Shown in pieces: positions 9,501-22,900 of a stretch of DNA of 64,000 nucleotides; positions within the stretch are counted from its first letter, which is position 1, and every line of letters begins with the position of its first letter. Below the pieces are notes generated by a model. It did no database searches, was not told the DNA's origin, and saw only the letters and a list, made by a program, of their open reading frames with translations. Source of the stretch: Trochalopteron elliotii (lineage: Eukaryota > Chordata > Aves > Passeriformes > Leiothrichidae); the NCBI GenBank assembly GCA_024734555.1, contig JANPWX010000557.1:201670-265669 (forward strand), in the 5' to 3' direction. Made by a program: the position numbers and the translations under genes.

Positions 9501-10849
9501 TAGAAAGATGGAGAAAATCCTTGGCACCAGGGCAGTCATTTGTCAGGAGCCATGTAAAATGTGAGCAGACTGGTACTCTCAGGCTTGAGTGGCCAACGGA
9601 ATGAACCTGTTTCTTTGGAAGTGACACTGGAGTGGATGGATCAGCGGTGGTTGCACACGTTGCCTTCCTCAGCCTCTGCATGCCTTGTTTCTGCCAGAAC
9701 CTGCTGTCCCTGGCTCCCACCTGAGCCTTCCCTGGCAGGCAATGGACCCTGGTAAGAGCATGGACTCTCTCTTGGCAGGGCAGCTCCCTCAGCTCCTTGA
9801 CACAGACAGCTGCCAGCAGCAGCATCTGGAATTGCTCCCTGGTGGAAGGTCTGTCATAACCTGCTCTGCTGACCTGCCTCCACTGTGGCAGCGCTGACCT
9901 TGGGAAGGGAGGACAAACAGGACTTTGTGTGCCTTTCTTTGACAAGAGCTGCTCTAGCCAGGCCTGGCAGTGACTGACTGTACTGTCCTCTGTCCCCTCA
10001 ACCACTAGAATTAAATAATCCTGCTTTGTAACAGCGTGTAAGCACCAGGTCTCCCAGCCTTGGTCTGGTGACATGGCAGCCCTCCTGCACCACTGCAGTT
10101 GGATTGGCCAGAGCAGTTTTGAGGCCATCAGGTTGCCATCTCCCTCAGTTTTTTCTATGCTTTGCTGCGGCCTTTTTTTCTTCTTTTGGCAAGACGGAAG
10201 TACTTCCTATTTCAAGTCCTGTCTTTGGTTATCGCCAGGAAATCCTCACCTTCTCTGCTGGTGGGAGGAAGTGGATGAAATTTTAGATTTCTGTTGAGGC
10301 AAGTGTTACTTGCGTCACTCGGCTTGATGAGGGCAGCGTTGGAGAACAGTGCCTGTCAGGATTTATTGGCAAAACCTCCTCCGTTATCTACATACTTCTG
10401 AGGGCAGAGTATCCATGGCAGGCCAAGAGTGGTGATCATTTCCTTGAAGAGCAAAGGGCTTTTGGCAGGAATAATTTGGATTAAACATTAATTGCAAACG
10501 GTTGTTCGGCAGCGGTCCTTGTTGTTTATGGATGGCGATGTTCTCACATTTCTGGCTGCACCCTGAATAGTGTCAGACAGCACAGTATGTTGGAAAGCTC
10601 TATGTTAATCAAAGCAGATATCAAATTGTTTGCCCACCATATTGACAGTTTGGTTTCAGGAGTTGTTTGACGCTTACAAATTTGAACGTGGAGCAATGCA
10701 ACACTTGAATTCATTCATGCCCAAGTGTGGTCTTGTATATCTGTGGATCCTGATCAGATGTTGCACACACCCCTTCTAACCAGCAGTGTTTTTCTCATGT
10801 CAAGTGTGTTCTTTTCTTGTGCCTTATCATCATGTTGTTTCTTCAACAG
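6532..10849 (+). other. RBM6: RBM6 intron 1
   Basis: About 4.3 kb with no gene that I recognise. It contains an antisense open frame of 280 codons (10128 to 9286, minus strand) that runs into an A-tract of 10; its translation resembles no family known to me. The 3' end is tttcttcaacag. Confidence 0.5.
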
Positions 10850-10959
10850 GTTGTGGTGTCTGGGTGTTGTTAGAGTGAATTGGCCATTTCTGGAAGCCTA
10901 CCAGACAAGATCAAAATGTGGGGAGACCATCGACAAGGCAACAGAATGGGGTCTTTTCG
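10850..10959 (+). CDS. RBM6: RBM6 exon 2 with start codon
   Basis: The acceptor tttcttcaacag ends at 10849. 66 nt of leader precede the ATG at 10916, which opens MWGDHRQGNRMGSF. The donor is CG/GTAAGC at 10960, splitting an Arg codon. No other ATG in the exon precedes the start in frame. Confidence 0.92.
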
Positions 10960-13900
10960 GTAAGCACTTCCATGTACAGTTTATTTCAGGAACATTCTTA
11001 AATACAATAAGCCTTGGGAACTCTCTGTTTACTGTTTTGGTAGAAGTTGTGAGGTCTCTATGGAGCTAGTTGTCATTGCCAAAGAACAGACAAGTTAATT
11101 GATGATTTTTGCATTTCTGTGAAGTTTTAAATTTAGTTTTTAAGCAACAGCTGCTTTTAATATTTCTAGTTCTTCTCCACACCACCTTTTCTAGTGATAC
11201 TTAGTTTAGCTGTTGTGAGCTAAGATGATGTGCTGTATGGCTTTTGGTATTATGTGCTGTTAACACCTGTAAGAGAAGAAAATGAGTTCACAAATACTGG
11301 CACATTCATTACACACACGATTTTATGAAAACTTTGAGAGTTTAATTCTTTCCATGAGGTTAATAAGTTCATATATCATAGAATCACAGAATGGTTTGAT
11401 TGGAAGGGACCTTAAAGACCATCTTGTTCCAAACCCTTGCTATGGGTTCCCACTGTCCCAGGCTAATCCAAGCCCCATGCAACCTGGCCTTGAACCCTTC
11501 CAGAGATGGGGCATCCACAACCTCTCTGGGCAGCCTGTGCCAGGGCCTCACCATCCTGACAGGGAAGAATTTACTCCTGGTATCTAATCTAAATCCATTC
11601 TCTTTCAGTTTAAACCAATTCCCCATTGTCTTACCACTACACGCACTTGCAAAAAGTCTATATCCCCTACACTCCTTTATAAGACATTTTTGAATGTCAC
11701 TGCAACTGTTCTAAAGATTCATGTGCAGCTGACCTGCACAGCACAATATTTTTATTAGTTTGTGTTCCTCTGGTTGTTACTGGGAGCTGTGTTTACAAAA
11801 GAGTGCTGGGTATAAAAATGAAGCTGCCAAAATCTAAAATTTTCCTCTGTTGTGCATAATTCTTTCGTCCTTTGCTCATGTGTGCACCTCAGTCCCTTGA
11901 AAGTCAGTGTGATAAAGGTACTACTCATGGCATGCCTTAGGTTTCTGCAAGAAGAATACTTCAAATAATTGTCTACTGTAACATGTTGAGAAGGCTGATG
12001 AAAATCAGTATCCTCCAGAACATGTAGTAACAGTGTGGATGAGGGAGTGATTGTGTCTTGTGATGATATCAGTAGTGCTGTTCTGATGATTTTAAAGTGG
12101 ATTTTATTGGCATCATTCTTTAATGTATTGCGTGGGGAATGCTGACCTTGATCCAAGTTTTAATTGATGTTCTGCATGGTGGTGAAATGGACTGTGTACC
12201 TTAGGAAATCTGTGTATGCTTTGACTCATCTTGGTGAGTGATTCTGTAGTGGAACTCAGAGATGGAACTCAGAGTGCAACAAGTCTTGCTGTAGTTGCTA
12301 AGGAAATGTCCACTGCTTTGGGTAGCATTTGGTGTTATTTTAAAATGTGCTGATACTGTATTATTCTGTTTTTTAAAAAATGTATCGGAGCCTTGCTTAT
12401 ACAAATATTCAGATAGTTCCATCTCAAAAAAAAAAAAAAAAGCCCCATTGGATTTTGAAAAACTGCCTGAAGAGGGAACTTCTTCCTGAACGTTTTTATG
12501 GAGCTATTGGGAGAGCTCATAGCCATAGTCTTGTGAACTCTGTGTAAGACAGTCTGGAGGCACGAGCACAGGAATATCTTTGATGTGGATTGTTGGCATA
12601 GTCCTGTGAGGCACCCTAAGTGTCTGAATTGATGGCTTTCAGAATTTGCCAGTTTGGACTCCAGCACAAGGAAGCATAAGTGAGTCTTTGTAGCATGTCA
12701 GTGAAGCCTGTTTGGTAACCTCTGCTTTCCTGTGCCTCAGGATGATGTGTTAAGTTAGCTGTTTCCATACTGCCCAGAGAGCTAAAGCTCCTGGGTACCT
12801 CACAGGCGTGTGCTGGTGGTGCTAATGAACCAACACACCAGCTGCTGGCACCTCAGACAGCTGCAGAGCTGTGTGCAGTGCAGGACTATGTGGATTGCTA
12901 CCATCATTAACCCATTAATATTGCAGGTATTCCCTGTTGAGTGCTTCTGGAAATTGTGCTGAAATGGGAGCACCCAAGTTTACTTTCTCACATCTGTCGT
13001 ATGCTGCCTCATCTTAAACTGCCAAACATCAATATCTTCTGCGGATCTTAGACTGTTACACAGCTCTATAAAAGTTTAGAGAAGAATGTGCTGCTGTGTA
13101 GATTTCAGACTCTTAAGCACGTTATGAATAATACTGTCTTTATTTCTACAGTGGGAGCCAAGAAGAAAGGTTTGCTCCCGGGTGGAACAGGGAATATCCT
13201 CCTTCCCTTGATAGTCTTGGTCAAGAAAGACACTCTGGCAACTTCTCTGGCAGAAAATCACTTCCTTTTGATATCCAGGCACTCTCAGGCCTCCTCAATC
13301 CTCAGTTTGCCAACAGAGAGGAACCTTCTTTCAGCTATGGAGCTAGAGATGGACCACGTAGTGACTTCAGAGGTGGGGACGGGCACCATGATTTCAGGGG
13401 CAGGGATTTCCCACCATCTGACTTCCAGGGCAGAGATGAGTCTCAGATGGATTTCAGAGGTAGGGAGCCACCCCCTTCTGACTACAGGGGCAGGGATATG
13501 TACTCTGGAGACTTCCGGGAGAGAGAAGGGCCCCCTATGGATTTCAGGGGTGGGGATGTTCCCTCAGGGGACTACAGGAACAGGGACACGTTCCGAATGA
13601 ACTACAGGGATAGGGAAGCACACAATATGGATTACAGGGGCAGGGAGGAACCTCCATCAGACTTCAGAGGAAGGGGATCTTATGATTTTGACTTCAGAGG
13701 TCGAGATGGGCCTCATGGAGACTTTAGGGCAAGGGACATGTCTGAGTTGGACTACAGGGGCAGAGAATATTCTTATTCAGACTTCAGAAATAGGGATGTA
13801 CCTGATTTGGACTTCAGGGGTGTGGGAACCTCTGATCTGGACTTGAGGAACAGGAACGCACCATCTTCAGACTTCAGAAATAGGCACAGATCCCGATCTG

Positions 13901-16900
13901 ATCAGGACTTTAGGAGCAGAGATGTGGCTCCTCCCATGGACTTTTCAGATAGGGAAATGCCTCCTGTGGATCAAAGCCTTGTAGATTTTAGGCACAACCA
14001 ATCTACTGTACCTTTAGCAGAAAGAGAGGGCTCTGGTTTAAGCACCAGCAAAAGAGATGAGTCTGCACTTAGTCTAGATAGAGGTCCCTTTGGTAGCCAA
14101 AAAGGAGAATTTCAACACTCAGAAGCACCAGCCAGAGAAGAGGAATCCCTGGGACTGGGTCTTGAAGATGACGCTTCGCACAATTTCCAAAATAGCCGTG
14201 GACCTCTGCCTACTCTTCAGGACCAAGAGGAGCAACCTCAGAACTTTGCTAACAAGCAGCAACAGCAGCAGCTTTCTGGGGGGGAGCAGCAAAGATCCGA
14301 TTCTGATCTTGGGTTAAAGGGTGAAGGTGACCTGGATTTCCTTGGGAGGCAAGATGCAGACTACCGGAACATGGAATATCGTGATGTGGATCACCGGCTG
14401 CCAGGGCATCAAATGTTTGATTATGAACATGGCAAGTCCTTTGCAGAAGGAAAACCCAGCAAAGATTCTAGACCCTATAAGAACCTTCAGGTAGGTGATT
14501 TTGTCAATTGATGTCTCTCTTAAATGTGTGTTGGCCAAAGAATGGAAGGAGTTGGGCAGGAGTCTTCATCCATATCCCATCACTTCAGTGCTATTCTAAT
14601 TCACCATCCTTCTCTGAGATCATTCTCTTCTCCAAGTTATTTAATGGGTACCCTTTCTATCTCAGAAACACTTCCCAAGAGAAGTGCAGTTTAGCAAGTG
14701 AGAGTTGCTAAATATGGAGAACCAGATTTTGTTCACAAAGTCCCCAAGTTGAAAATGGCCAGACAGAGGGTGTTGGGGGAAGTGGTTACAGGTAAACTTA
14801 CTTTATTATTTTCCCCCGGACGTTGCTTATGAGCAATATCAGAGAGAAACTATGGCTTGGGTGGGCCTGTGTATGGCTGTTCTCGTACATGCTTTGTTTT
14901 CCTTCAGAGTTATCTTGGAAACCTGAAGGTTGTGGTAACTATTGAGTTAATAACTGCTATTGAATTTGAATAACTACTACTGAATTTGAATCTCCACTGC
15001 TGGAAAGCAGAGATACGATCTGCCCATTTTATTTTCCTGGAGCTAGATCTTACTATACAGCTCAGAGAGCATGTGAAGAGCTCCTCCAGAGCTCCCCAAA
15101 TCTCCAGCGGGGGTTAAAGCTTTGAGTCAGGCTGCTTATGGACCTTTGCCTTTGAATTTTCTCCTGCTTTATTTGGCTACTGCTTGTGTATCTTGTGAGG
15201 TAGCATCTCTCATTTCTAAAACCATCTTGATTGTATGAACTCAAGGACCAAGATTACCGGACCTGCCCCAAGTATGTGAAGCCAAGCAAGCTCATCCGAC
15301 TAGGAGGAGTGCCTGAAACTGCCACAAAGGATGATGTAAGTGGGATGTTCCTCATCCAGAAACTTCTACTGAGGGTTTCTAAAGTACCACTTTTAAGTCT
15401 GGTTAATGCATATCAGATGGTCTGTCATTTCCCCAGGGGAAAATCCAAATTTAGAAGTCACTGCAATGTTACCTGTTATCTGATTATTCTGAGTTTTTGG
15501 GGGTTCTAGAAGTGATGAGTTTTCCTGTGGTTGCATGTGGGGTGTTGATAGCTAGAAGCCTTGACTTCAGACTCTGTAACATGCCTTACTTCATCACTGC
15601 TTTATATATACCAAATTTTGTTACTACTATTTTGGGCTCAGAAGACATGTAATGTCTAAGTGAACTTGTTTGTTCTTAGTTACTTGAAATTGCTTAAATG
15701 GGATCTTACAAAGATGTCGGCTGTTCCTGCTGCTTTTAGTAAAAAAACATTAAATGATCTAGGCTACAAGGTGAAAGTAGCTTCATTTCCTAAAGCTTCT
15801 ACTATGAATTAGAACTTCAGTTTTGGGGTTTTTTGGTTATTTGGTGAAAGTTCCAGGCATGAGAACCCCTACACGCAGCAGTTTTTGCTAGGGTTAGCTG
15901 TAGTGATCATCTTCTGAGGCTTCATAAAGGAGAACTCACAGCAGGAACTTTGTCCTTCTGAGGGTGATAAGACTCAGAATAGTTGCCCTTGCACTTTGAT
16001 TTTCTTAAAGGCAGTAGGACATCTTTGACCTTAAATAAGGATCTGAGTTGAACTGTCTGGCTGAAACCACATGCTGGTTTTACAGGGAAGTGGTTTTTTC
16101 AAGAAAGTTATAGCAAAGCAAATCAGTGACTAGATTTTAATATTGACATCTGGTAAAGCCACTAGGAAGATGACATGCCTCTGTGACCACACGGGGTTAA
16201 AATCAGAGAAATCTTGGCAAGTGATTGGTTTCCTGAGCACTAGTCACTAGTGATCACAGTGACTAGTTCATTAGTCACTGATTGGTTTTGCCATAACTTT
16301 CTTGAAAAAACCACTTCCATGCAAAACCAGCACAAATCAGTGTAATAAACCTTTGAACAGCTGAATTGTGGTGTAAATGGTGCTCACTTCTTCAAACAAA
16401 ACCCAAAAATACTTTGAAAACTCGGTAACAATTCTCAGGTACTGCTGTAAGTTAATTCTCAGGTACTGCTGGAAAGTGTGTTCGTTTGTAACAGACTTAA
16501 ACCTAGAAAAAATAGAACCCTTGGAGAGACAGAAGTGTGCATTGGCAATGCACAGAAGTCTGCATTAGCAAGTACCTTGGGTTTGGAGGTTTGATTTTGG
16601 AGATGAAGTGGATCTCATGTTCCCTCTAGATCCTCAACGCTTTCCGAGGGCCTGATGGGACACCTGTGAAGGACCTGCGACTGAAAGATTACAGCTCAGG
16701 TGAGAATGCTTTTCCAGTGCTTCTAGTTTCAAGGTGACAGCAGGGTATTTTTTACACCAATATCCTCTCAGGCAATTTGGTTAAAGTCTTACATGCCCTA
16801 ATTGCAGGTATTTTTTAATGAAAATGCCCTCTGAGTTTTGTAGTTTGTCCTCTTGTCCTCAAAATTGATGGCTATACTCACTGCTGGCTCAGAGGTAAAG

Positions 16901-19900
16901 CATGTGTCCAGCTGCCTCTGGAGAGGTGTAGGAGCAGCAGGAAGAGCACTAAGGCTGTTCTAATAGCAATGAAGAGTAAAGCCATGGGACAGCAGGTTAA
17001 TTCCTCCATAGGTTTTTTTAACTACTACTACTACTAAATCCTTTTGGATTGTTCTAAATCTTGTTTCTGAGGTGGTGGAACAAATGCTGCACAAATAGTG
17101 TCCTCAGGAAACCTGTTCCATCCTAACATTTCTCCTTCAGTAACCTGGAACTGGTACCCTGCTTAGATATGACGACAGGTTAAAAAAAAGACAAATTAAG
17201 TTTTATAAGCAGATACCCAACTACTGGGTATGGATGTTCTTCCTCATTCAAAGAATAAAGTTCTGCTGTACTTCTGATCAGTGTGTATAGGATTCTGAAG
17301 AAAGAAATATTTTACAAGGCTGCTTTGTGAAAAATTTGTACTGGAACAAAGATGTGCGATGGTAGGAAGGGTGAGTCCTGGGGATTGGTGTGGGTAATAC
17401 TGGTAGGAAATACCTGAAAACTGGTATTTTATTTTATTTTTTTTTTAAACCTAGGAGAGCAGAGGCTTCTACATTCATCAGTGTGTTTTCTTATTTTCAG
17501 TATGGGTTGTATGTGAAGCAGCTGGAATTCTTGGTGTCAAGACATTGTATAAAGGCTTCCAATGTGTTTAGTAACTGGGGAGAGAAACTGGGGCAGTGGG
17601 GTATTTCTCAAGTGTATTTTGGAAGCTGTCAAAGGAGATTTCACAAGCTTCTCAGGAACCTTTGAACTAAAAAACATCCCTGTGTCATGTAATCTGGCCC
17701 AACAAGCAGGGCTTAAGGGGCACAGTTTGTCTTTCTTGCTTCCTTTCCTCTTTTCTAAGCAAGTTCAGCATGGCTGTCGTCACCCACACAGCACTGACTG
17801 CAACACAGTAATTGCAACATGCTTCTTTTTGGCTTGTGCTGATGAGATTTGTCAGTTGTTGTGGTTTTTTTCCTTCTGAAACATGTCACTTCAGTAGGAA
17901 AACTCTTAAGTGGAAATTTCTTCCTAAGTCTCTTCCCATGTACATTATTAGGACTTACTGCCCTCGTTAGAGAAGTGCTGTTTCTTCCTTCCCCTTCCCT
18001 GTTTCAAAGGCTGCTCAGGATGAGAGCAGTGTCTGAAGTTACGTGCAGAAGCTCTGGGATCTGCGGGTGGTCACACGTGATGCGAGGGTTGCAGTTTTCT
18101 GCTGTCTCTCCAGAAGCTGCATTCTGTTTCAGGCTGTCTCTTCAGCTGCAAAGTTGGCTTTTTAAAAAGTTTTTCTGGCAATTGTGAGGAGGCAAAGAAT
18201 GAAGTTAAAATTAGCTCATGTTTTATGAGCTGTGTAAAGCTGTTGTTTAACCCTGTCCAGCCAACGTCAGTCATTTAAGTGGTGTAGCTTTGTTCAAGGT
18301 TACGTAGAGGCTCCAGCATCTTTGTTTTGCATTGTGTCCTGAGGCTGCATTTAAACAGCTCTCTGATCCTTCTTGCACAAGATGGATATGTCCAGGGCAG
18401 TAAAAGCTTCCTGCATTGCAAATATTTCTTTTAGAAATTGGGTAACTAGAAGCTGTTGTAAAATTAATCCAGCTTTCACATTAGGTCCTCCTAGAGAGGC
18501 ATATAGAATTGAATTAATATTAACTTCTGAAAAGCTAAACCTCTGAAACTAGAGGCCAGTCATGGGCTAAACAATGCTTTTGTGATGGGGTATATATGTA
18601 AATATCAATAAGAATTAAAAGCAAACCTTTTGGATTACTGATGTCTCTGGGATACACCTGCTGTATCGGCTCGGTGGGGCGATGGCAGCCTGGCTTAGAG
18701 GAGCACGTGCAAAGCCAGTCTGAGTGGGTTGTATATTTTTGAGTGCTGTCCAGAAATGTTAAAAATAACATTTATCATGAGTATGCATGTTGAGTGTGTT
18801 TGAGAGAAGAATGCCTGCAGCTGTGGGGGGAACAATAACAGCCGTAACAAATAACACGCAATTAACTTGAAATAAGTGAGGTTCGGATCAGTTTCTCAAA
18901 AAGATAACGCTTATCATAAAGCTTATCTCAGCAGCTTCAGTGTAATGATTCCACTGTATGATCTTTTACAAGACTTCTTCTGGTTTGGTGAAAAATATAT
19001 GGTTGATTTTTCTTGGAAAAAGCAGCTCAATTTCTTTATAAAGCCCCCTTTTTTTACATACTCTGTATGTGCGAAGGAAAGTCTATTTTCACTGAAGGCT
19101 GTGCTGAGAATGGAACTCTGTTCTTAATATACCTGGTGTGATTTTGGTATGCATTCAAGCTGTTGATTCTTTAGATTATTTTGTCTTTGAAGCCCACAAA
19201 CTGAAATGATGGCTAGATTTTAAACAAGGCAATGAAAGGAGAGACCTTACGAAGTGGCATAGTAATTCTATTTAAATCAAAGAGGCAGATATTTACAATG
19301 ATAAAATGTCAAAGTCAGACTTTCTAGTATTACCCTAAAACACATTAACTTGTAAGTTCCATCAGTTAGCTTTTTGAGTTGATGCCTGTACATTCAGACT
19401 GAAAGTGCCAAATCCATTTTTGGGGGGAAGAGGTCTTCTTCCAGTGTGATGTGTCAGCCTTGGCAGAAATAACCATATTGTATCTTTCAGCTTGAGTTCT
19501 AAAGTGTGTTTGGTCATGTCTGTCCAATGAATCTTTGCAAAGAATGAACCTTGAGGTGACCATGGAGCCTTCTCAAAGACTATCAGCTGCTTTGGTGTGC
19601 AGTATGTCCTGGAGCCTTATGTGGAGGCAGAGCATGGATGTTGCACTGCTCCTGTAGATGCTTGTGGTGATGACTTGTCAGCAGCTCTCTGGGAAGGGGT
19701 TGTGAGCTCTCTTATCCTGTCTGAAGGTGCTTGTCTCTGCTTGCTGGGCTCAGGGCTTTCATGTGGCTTTACACCATGGTGTCCCCTCCCTTGAGCTGTT
19801 AGTGCAGTGTGTGACAACACTGGCTGCCCATGGTATGGGATCTCTCCTCCTCCTGTCACTGTCCATGCTCCTGCCTTGGTGCTGACTGCCAGGAACTTGA

Positions 19901-22900
19901 AGCTGATACCTTTTGATACCTTTTGACCTTTGAGGAGTCTAACATGAACCCACATTGCCTGGTTTTGATTTTGATCATATTTTAAACTTACCTCCTGCCT
20001 GATTTTCATCAGGCTTTATTTCTACTTCCCTGGCTAATGTCAGATATAAGCCTGAGATCTCATCTTGAGGGTCTGATATGCACAGAGCTCTGGCTGAGTC
20101 ACACATGTGTGCCCTGGAGAAGGAAGCACATGGAGCCAGCTTTATCTTAAAGGCCTGCTTATCTTAAAAGACACTTTGTCCAAAGTAATAAGTGAAAGCA
20201 CAAGGCACACTCTGAGCCTTCTGTTCAAATTGCTCTCCTGGATGCAGCATGCAGTAGGACAAGCTTGGAACATGTGTTTTCCAACCAGGATTCATGTTAG
20301 TGTTGGTACCAGCAGCTGTGAAAGCTGTTCAGGGAAAGTAAGCCTGAGAAATGGCTGGCAGCCCACAACACTTTCCTAGTTCACTCCATAAGCCCATCTG
20401 GGGAACTGAGAGGAATTTTTACTGGGCTGGGAGAGCCTGGTGGAGAATGGACACTGTCGCTATGGTGGAGAGGAGCTCTGAAGTGGACCTGGAGGACCAG
20501 GTGAACTGGATTGTAGTCAGCAGGAGCAGTGACATCTACCCCAGCCCCTTTATGTACTCTCTAAATTAGTGCAGCACTTCAGGAATTGGGAAATTTGGGG
20601 TTTTTAACCCTATTTTGACCCTTCCAAATACTTGCTTTTGAACCCTGGGTGGGTGTGTGGGAACACAATACAGCACCCCTGAGGAGCAAAGCACCCATGG
20701 AACAGGAATGCCTGGAGCAGGTAGAAGCTCCCTGAACAGCAGTAATGCTTGGAGCCAGAGCAATGTCCACATGGATACAGGTGACTGGTGATAAAGGATG
20801 GGCTTCTTCCTGTGGTGGAGGAACACCCAAGAAATGTAGTGTTACCTGAAAACATGAGCTGCTTTATGGCAGCTGCCTGCTCCATTTTGAAAAGCTTTTG
20901 TTTTAGCAAGTATTATTGCCACTAAATGTACTTTACTGCTTGGCCAGCCAGCTTCTTGCCCTAGCATTCATGTTCTGTTTCATTTCTCCAGACCTTGCCC
21001 CTTATGTGGTGCTTGGAGCTGCTTCCCTTATCCTCCCTGTGTTAAACTTAAAATTGCCTCGGCCAAGTCCTACAAGAAACTGGATTATCTTGCTTGTTCT
21101 CTCTAAGCTCTGCCGCATTGGTGCCCTGTTAAATATTAATAAGCCCCTTAGATAAATCTTTAAAAGGTGCTGCTTTTTTTTCCCCCTCCAAGTGCAGTCT
21201 ATCTTGTATATCACAACAGTGAATCACTGGTTTCAGGAATATATCAGGAAGCCTCTGGAATTCAGAATTGTATTTTTCAGTGTGATATTTTGCTAAAACT
21301 TATAATTTAACAGTCCAGAAATTTCCAGCTCATGATGGAAAAATTGGTGCTGATTTTTTTTTTTTTTTTAGCTTGGTGCACCTCTCCTCAGTAGGGATAA
21401 GTTCTCCGTTTTCCATGCCTGGAGTGCATTTCAAGGCAGTGAGATGGCCTTTCCCTTGAGGGAGATGTGGCTGTGCATTTGTCAGGCCCACATATAACAG
21501 GGTTTTAGTTTCCTTGCTGTGGCTGGTGTTTGGGTACAGCTGCTCTTGGAGGCCAGAAATGCTGGCAAGATGCTGCTCCTGCCAGAGGTGCCATCATGCT
21601 GTGCCTCCCAGCCTTAGGTAGGAGTGGAGAGGCCAACTGCTTCTCTGCCAGGGAAGAGAGTGTTTCTGGAACTGTGCCAAACAGAAACCTTTTTGTTTTC
21701 CTTTCTGGAGTGATGCAGTGCCCTTGGGGAAGCCCCTCTGAAGGGTGGATATGTGGTGAGCTGGTGGCTTCCCCATATAGAGGGCTTGACACCAATCCTC
21801 TGGAGTTAGATGGGGACTAGGTCCCACAAGGACTTAGATTCTTGGGTTAGGTACAAAGCACATGCTGTGGGTTGCTGTGGGATGTCTCTAGCTCATGCTG
21901 TGGTGCAGAGGGGCATCTGCCTGTTGTGCTAATTATACAGAGGACAGCTTGGCTCACCATCGAGGCCAGTGCTGATGCACCACAGGATGAATAATCTCCT
22001 GTTGCTGTGCTTAGTGCTTTGCACAGTGAAGGTTGTGTGGCCCACTGCTGCATCAGCCATGACTCAGGCATGCAGACCTCAGCCACTTGCTGAGAGCTGA
22101 GGTGACCATCCCTGAACTCAGGAGATGCTGTAGCACATGAGGAGTTTCCCCTTGAGGTGTGGTCAGATCCCCCAGTCATCAGCAGAGTTCTGCAGACTGC
22201 AGGGCTCACCTGCCAGGACTTGTGGAAATATCTTCAGCACTGATCTGCCTGAACCCATTGATTCTAGTTTGTAGCCAGAATAGCCTGCCAAGAACCAAAA
22301 AATACACTTAGCTGGAATTAGTCCATGGTCATTAATAGCAGTCCTTGCCAGTTTTTCCAGCTGTATGGGCAGTAGGCTTTTGGCTTGTCTTGCTTGGTTT
22401 CAGGGCACTAGTGCATTGTCTCTTGGAAGCAAAAGGTATTCTTGTTCCTCTTTCCTCATCTGTGATGTGGTGGCTTGGGAAACAGGAAGTACAAATCCGG
22501 TCTAAGTCAGTGTTTGTGATAGTGATCAGCCTTGGTTCAGGGTTATAAGGCCTATTCTGAAATGGCAACAAACACATCCATCCATCAAACGTGCTCACAG
22601 CCTTTTTGACATGCAGAATCCATTTTTACAAAGGTGCTCGTTCCTTTTGCATCTCTGGAGCAAAACTTCAAGGCTTTGCACAGTGTCCTGACATTACCTT
22701 GATTACCTTGTGCTAAGATGACAAGTCGTATATCCTGGAGACCAGGTTCACATTAGCAGCACTTTAAGTCCCTGGATGGAGCAGCTTCCCAAGTATGCAG
22801 CTAACAGTCCTCTCTCATGGAGTTTAGTGAAAGCCCCAACCTTCCTCAGATTCCAGGTTTCTGTACAAACATAATGCCATACTTTGTCTTTAATAAAACT

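Larger units (their letters stand above)
10960..13151 (+). other. RBM6: RBM6 intron 2 with CR1 insertion
   Basis: 2.2 kb. It holds the CR1 copy at 11376-11695 and an A16 tract at 12426-12441. Nothing else recognised. Confidence 0.85.

Noticed and set aside
13088..13600. 170-codon frame over the start of RBM6 exon 3
   Set aside because: It is the wrong frame of a real exon. The RBM6 frame is fixed by the DFRGRD repeats and by the splice junctions.
22885..22897. AATAAA-type poly(A) signal in intron 5
   Set aside because: An isolated hexamer without a gene, A-tract or downstream GT-rich element; expected by chance in 12 kb.
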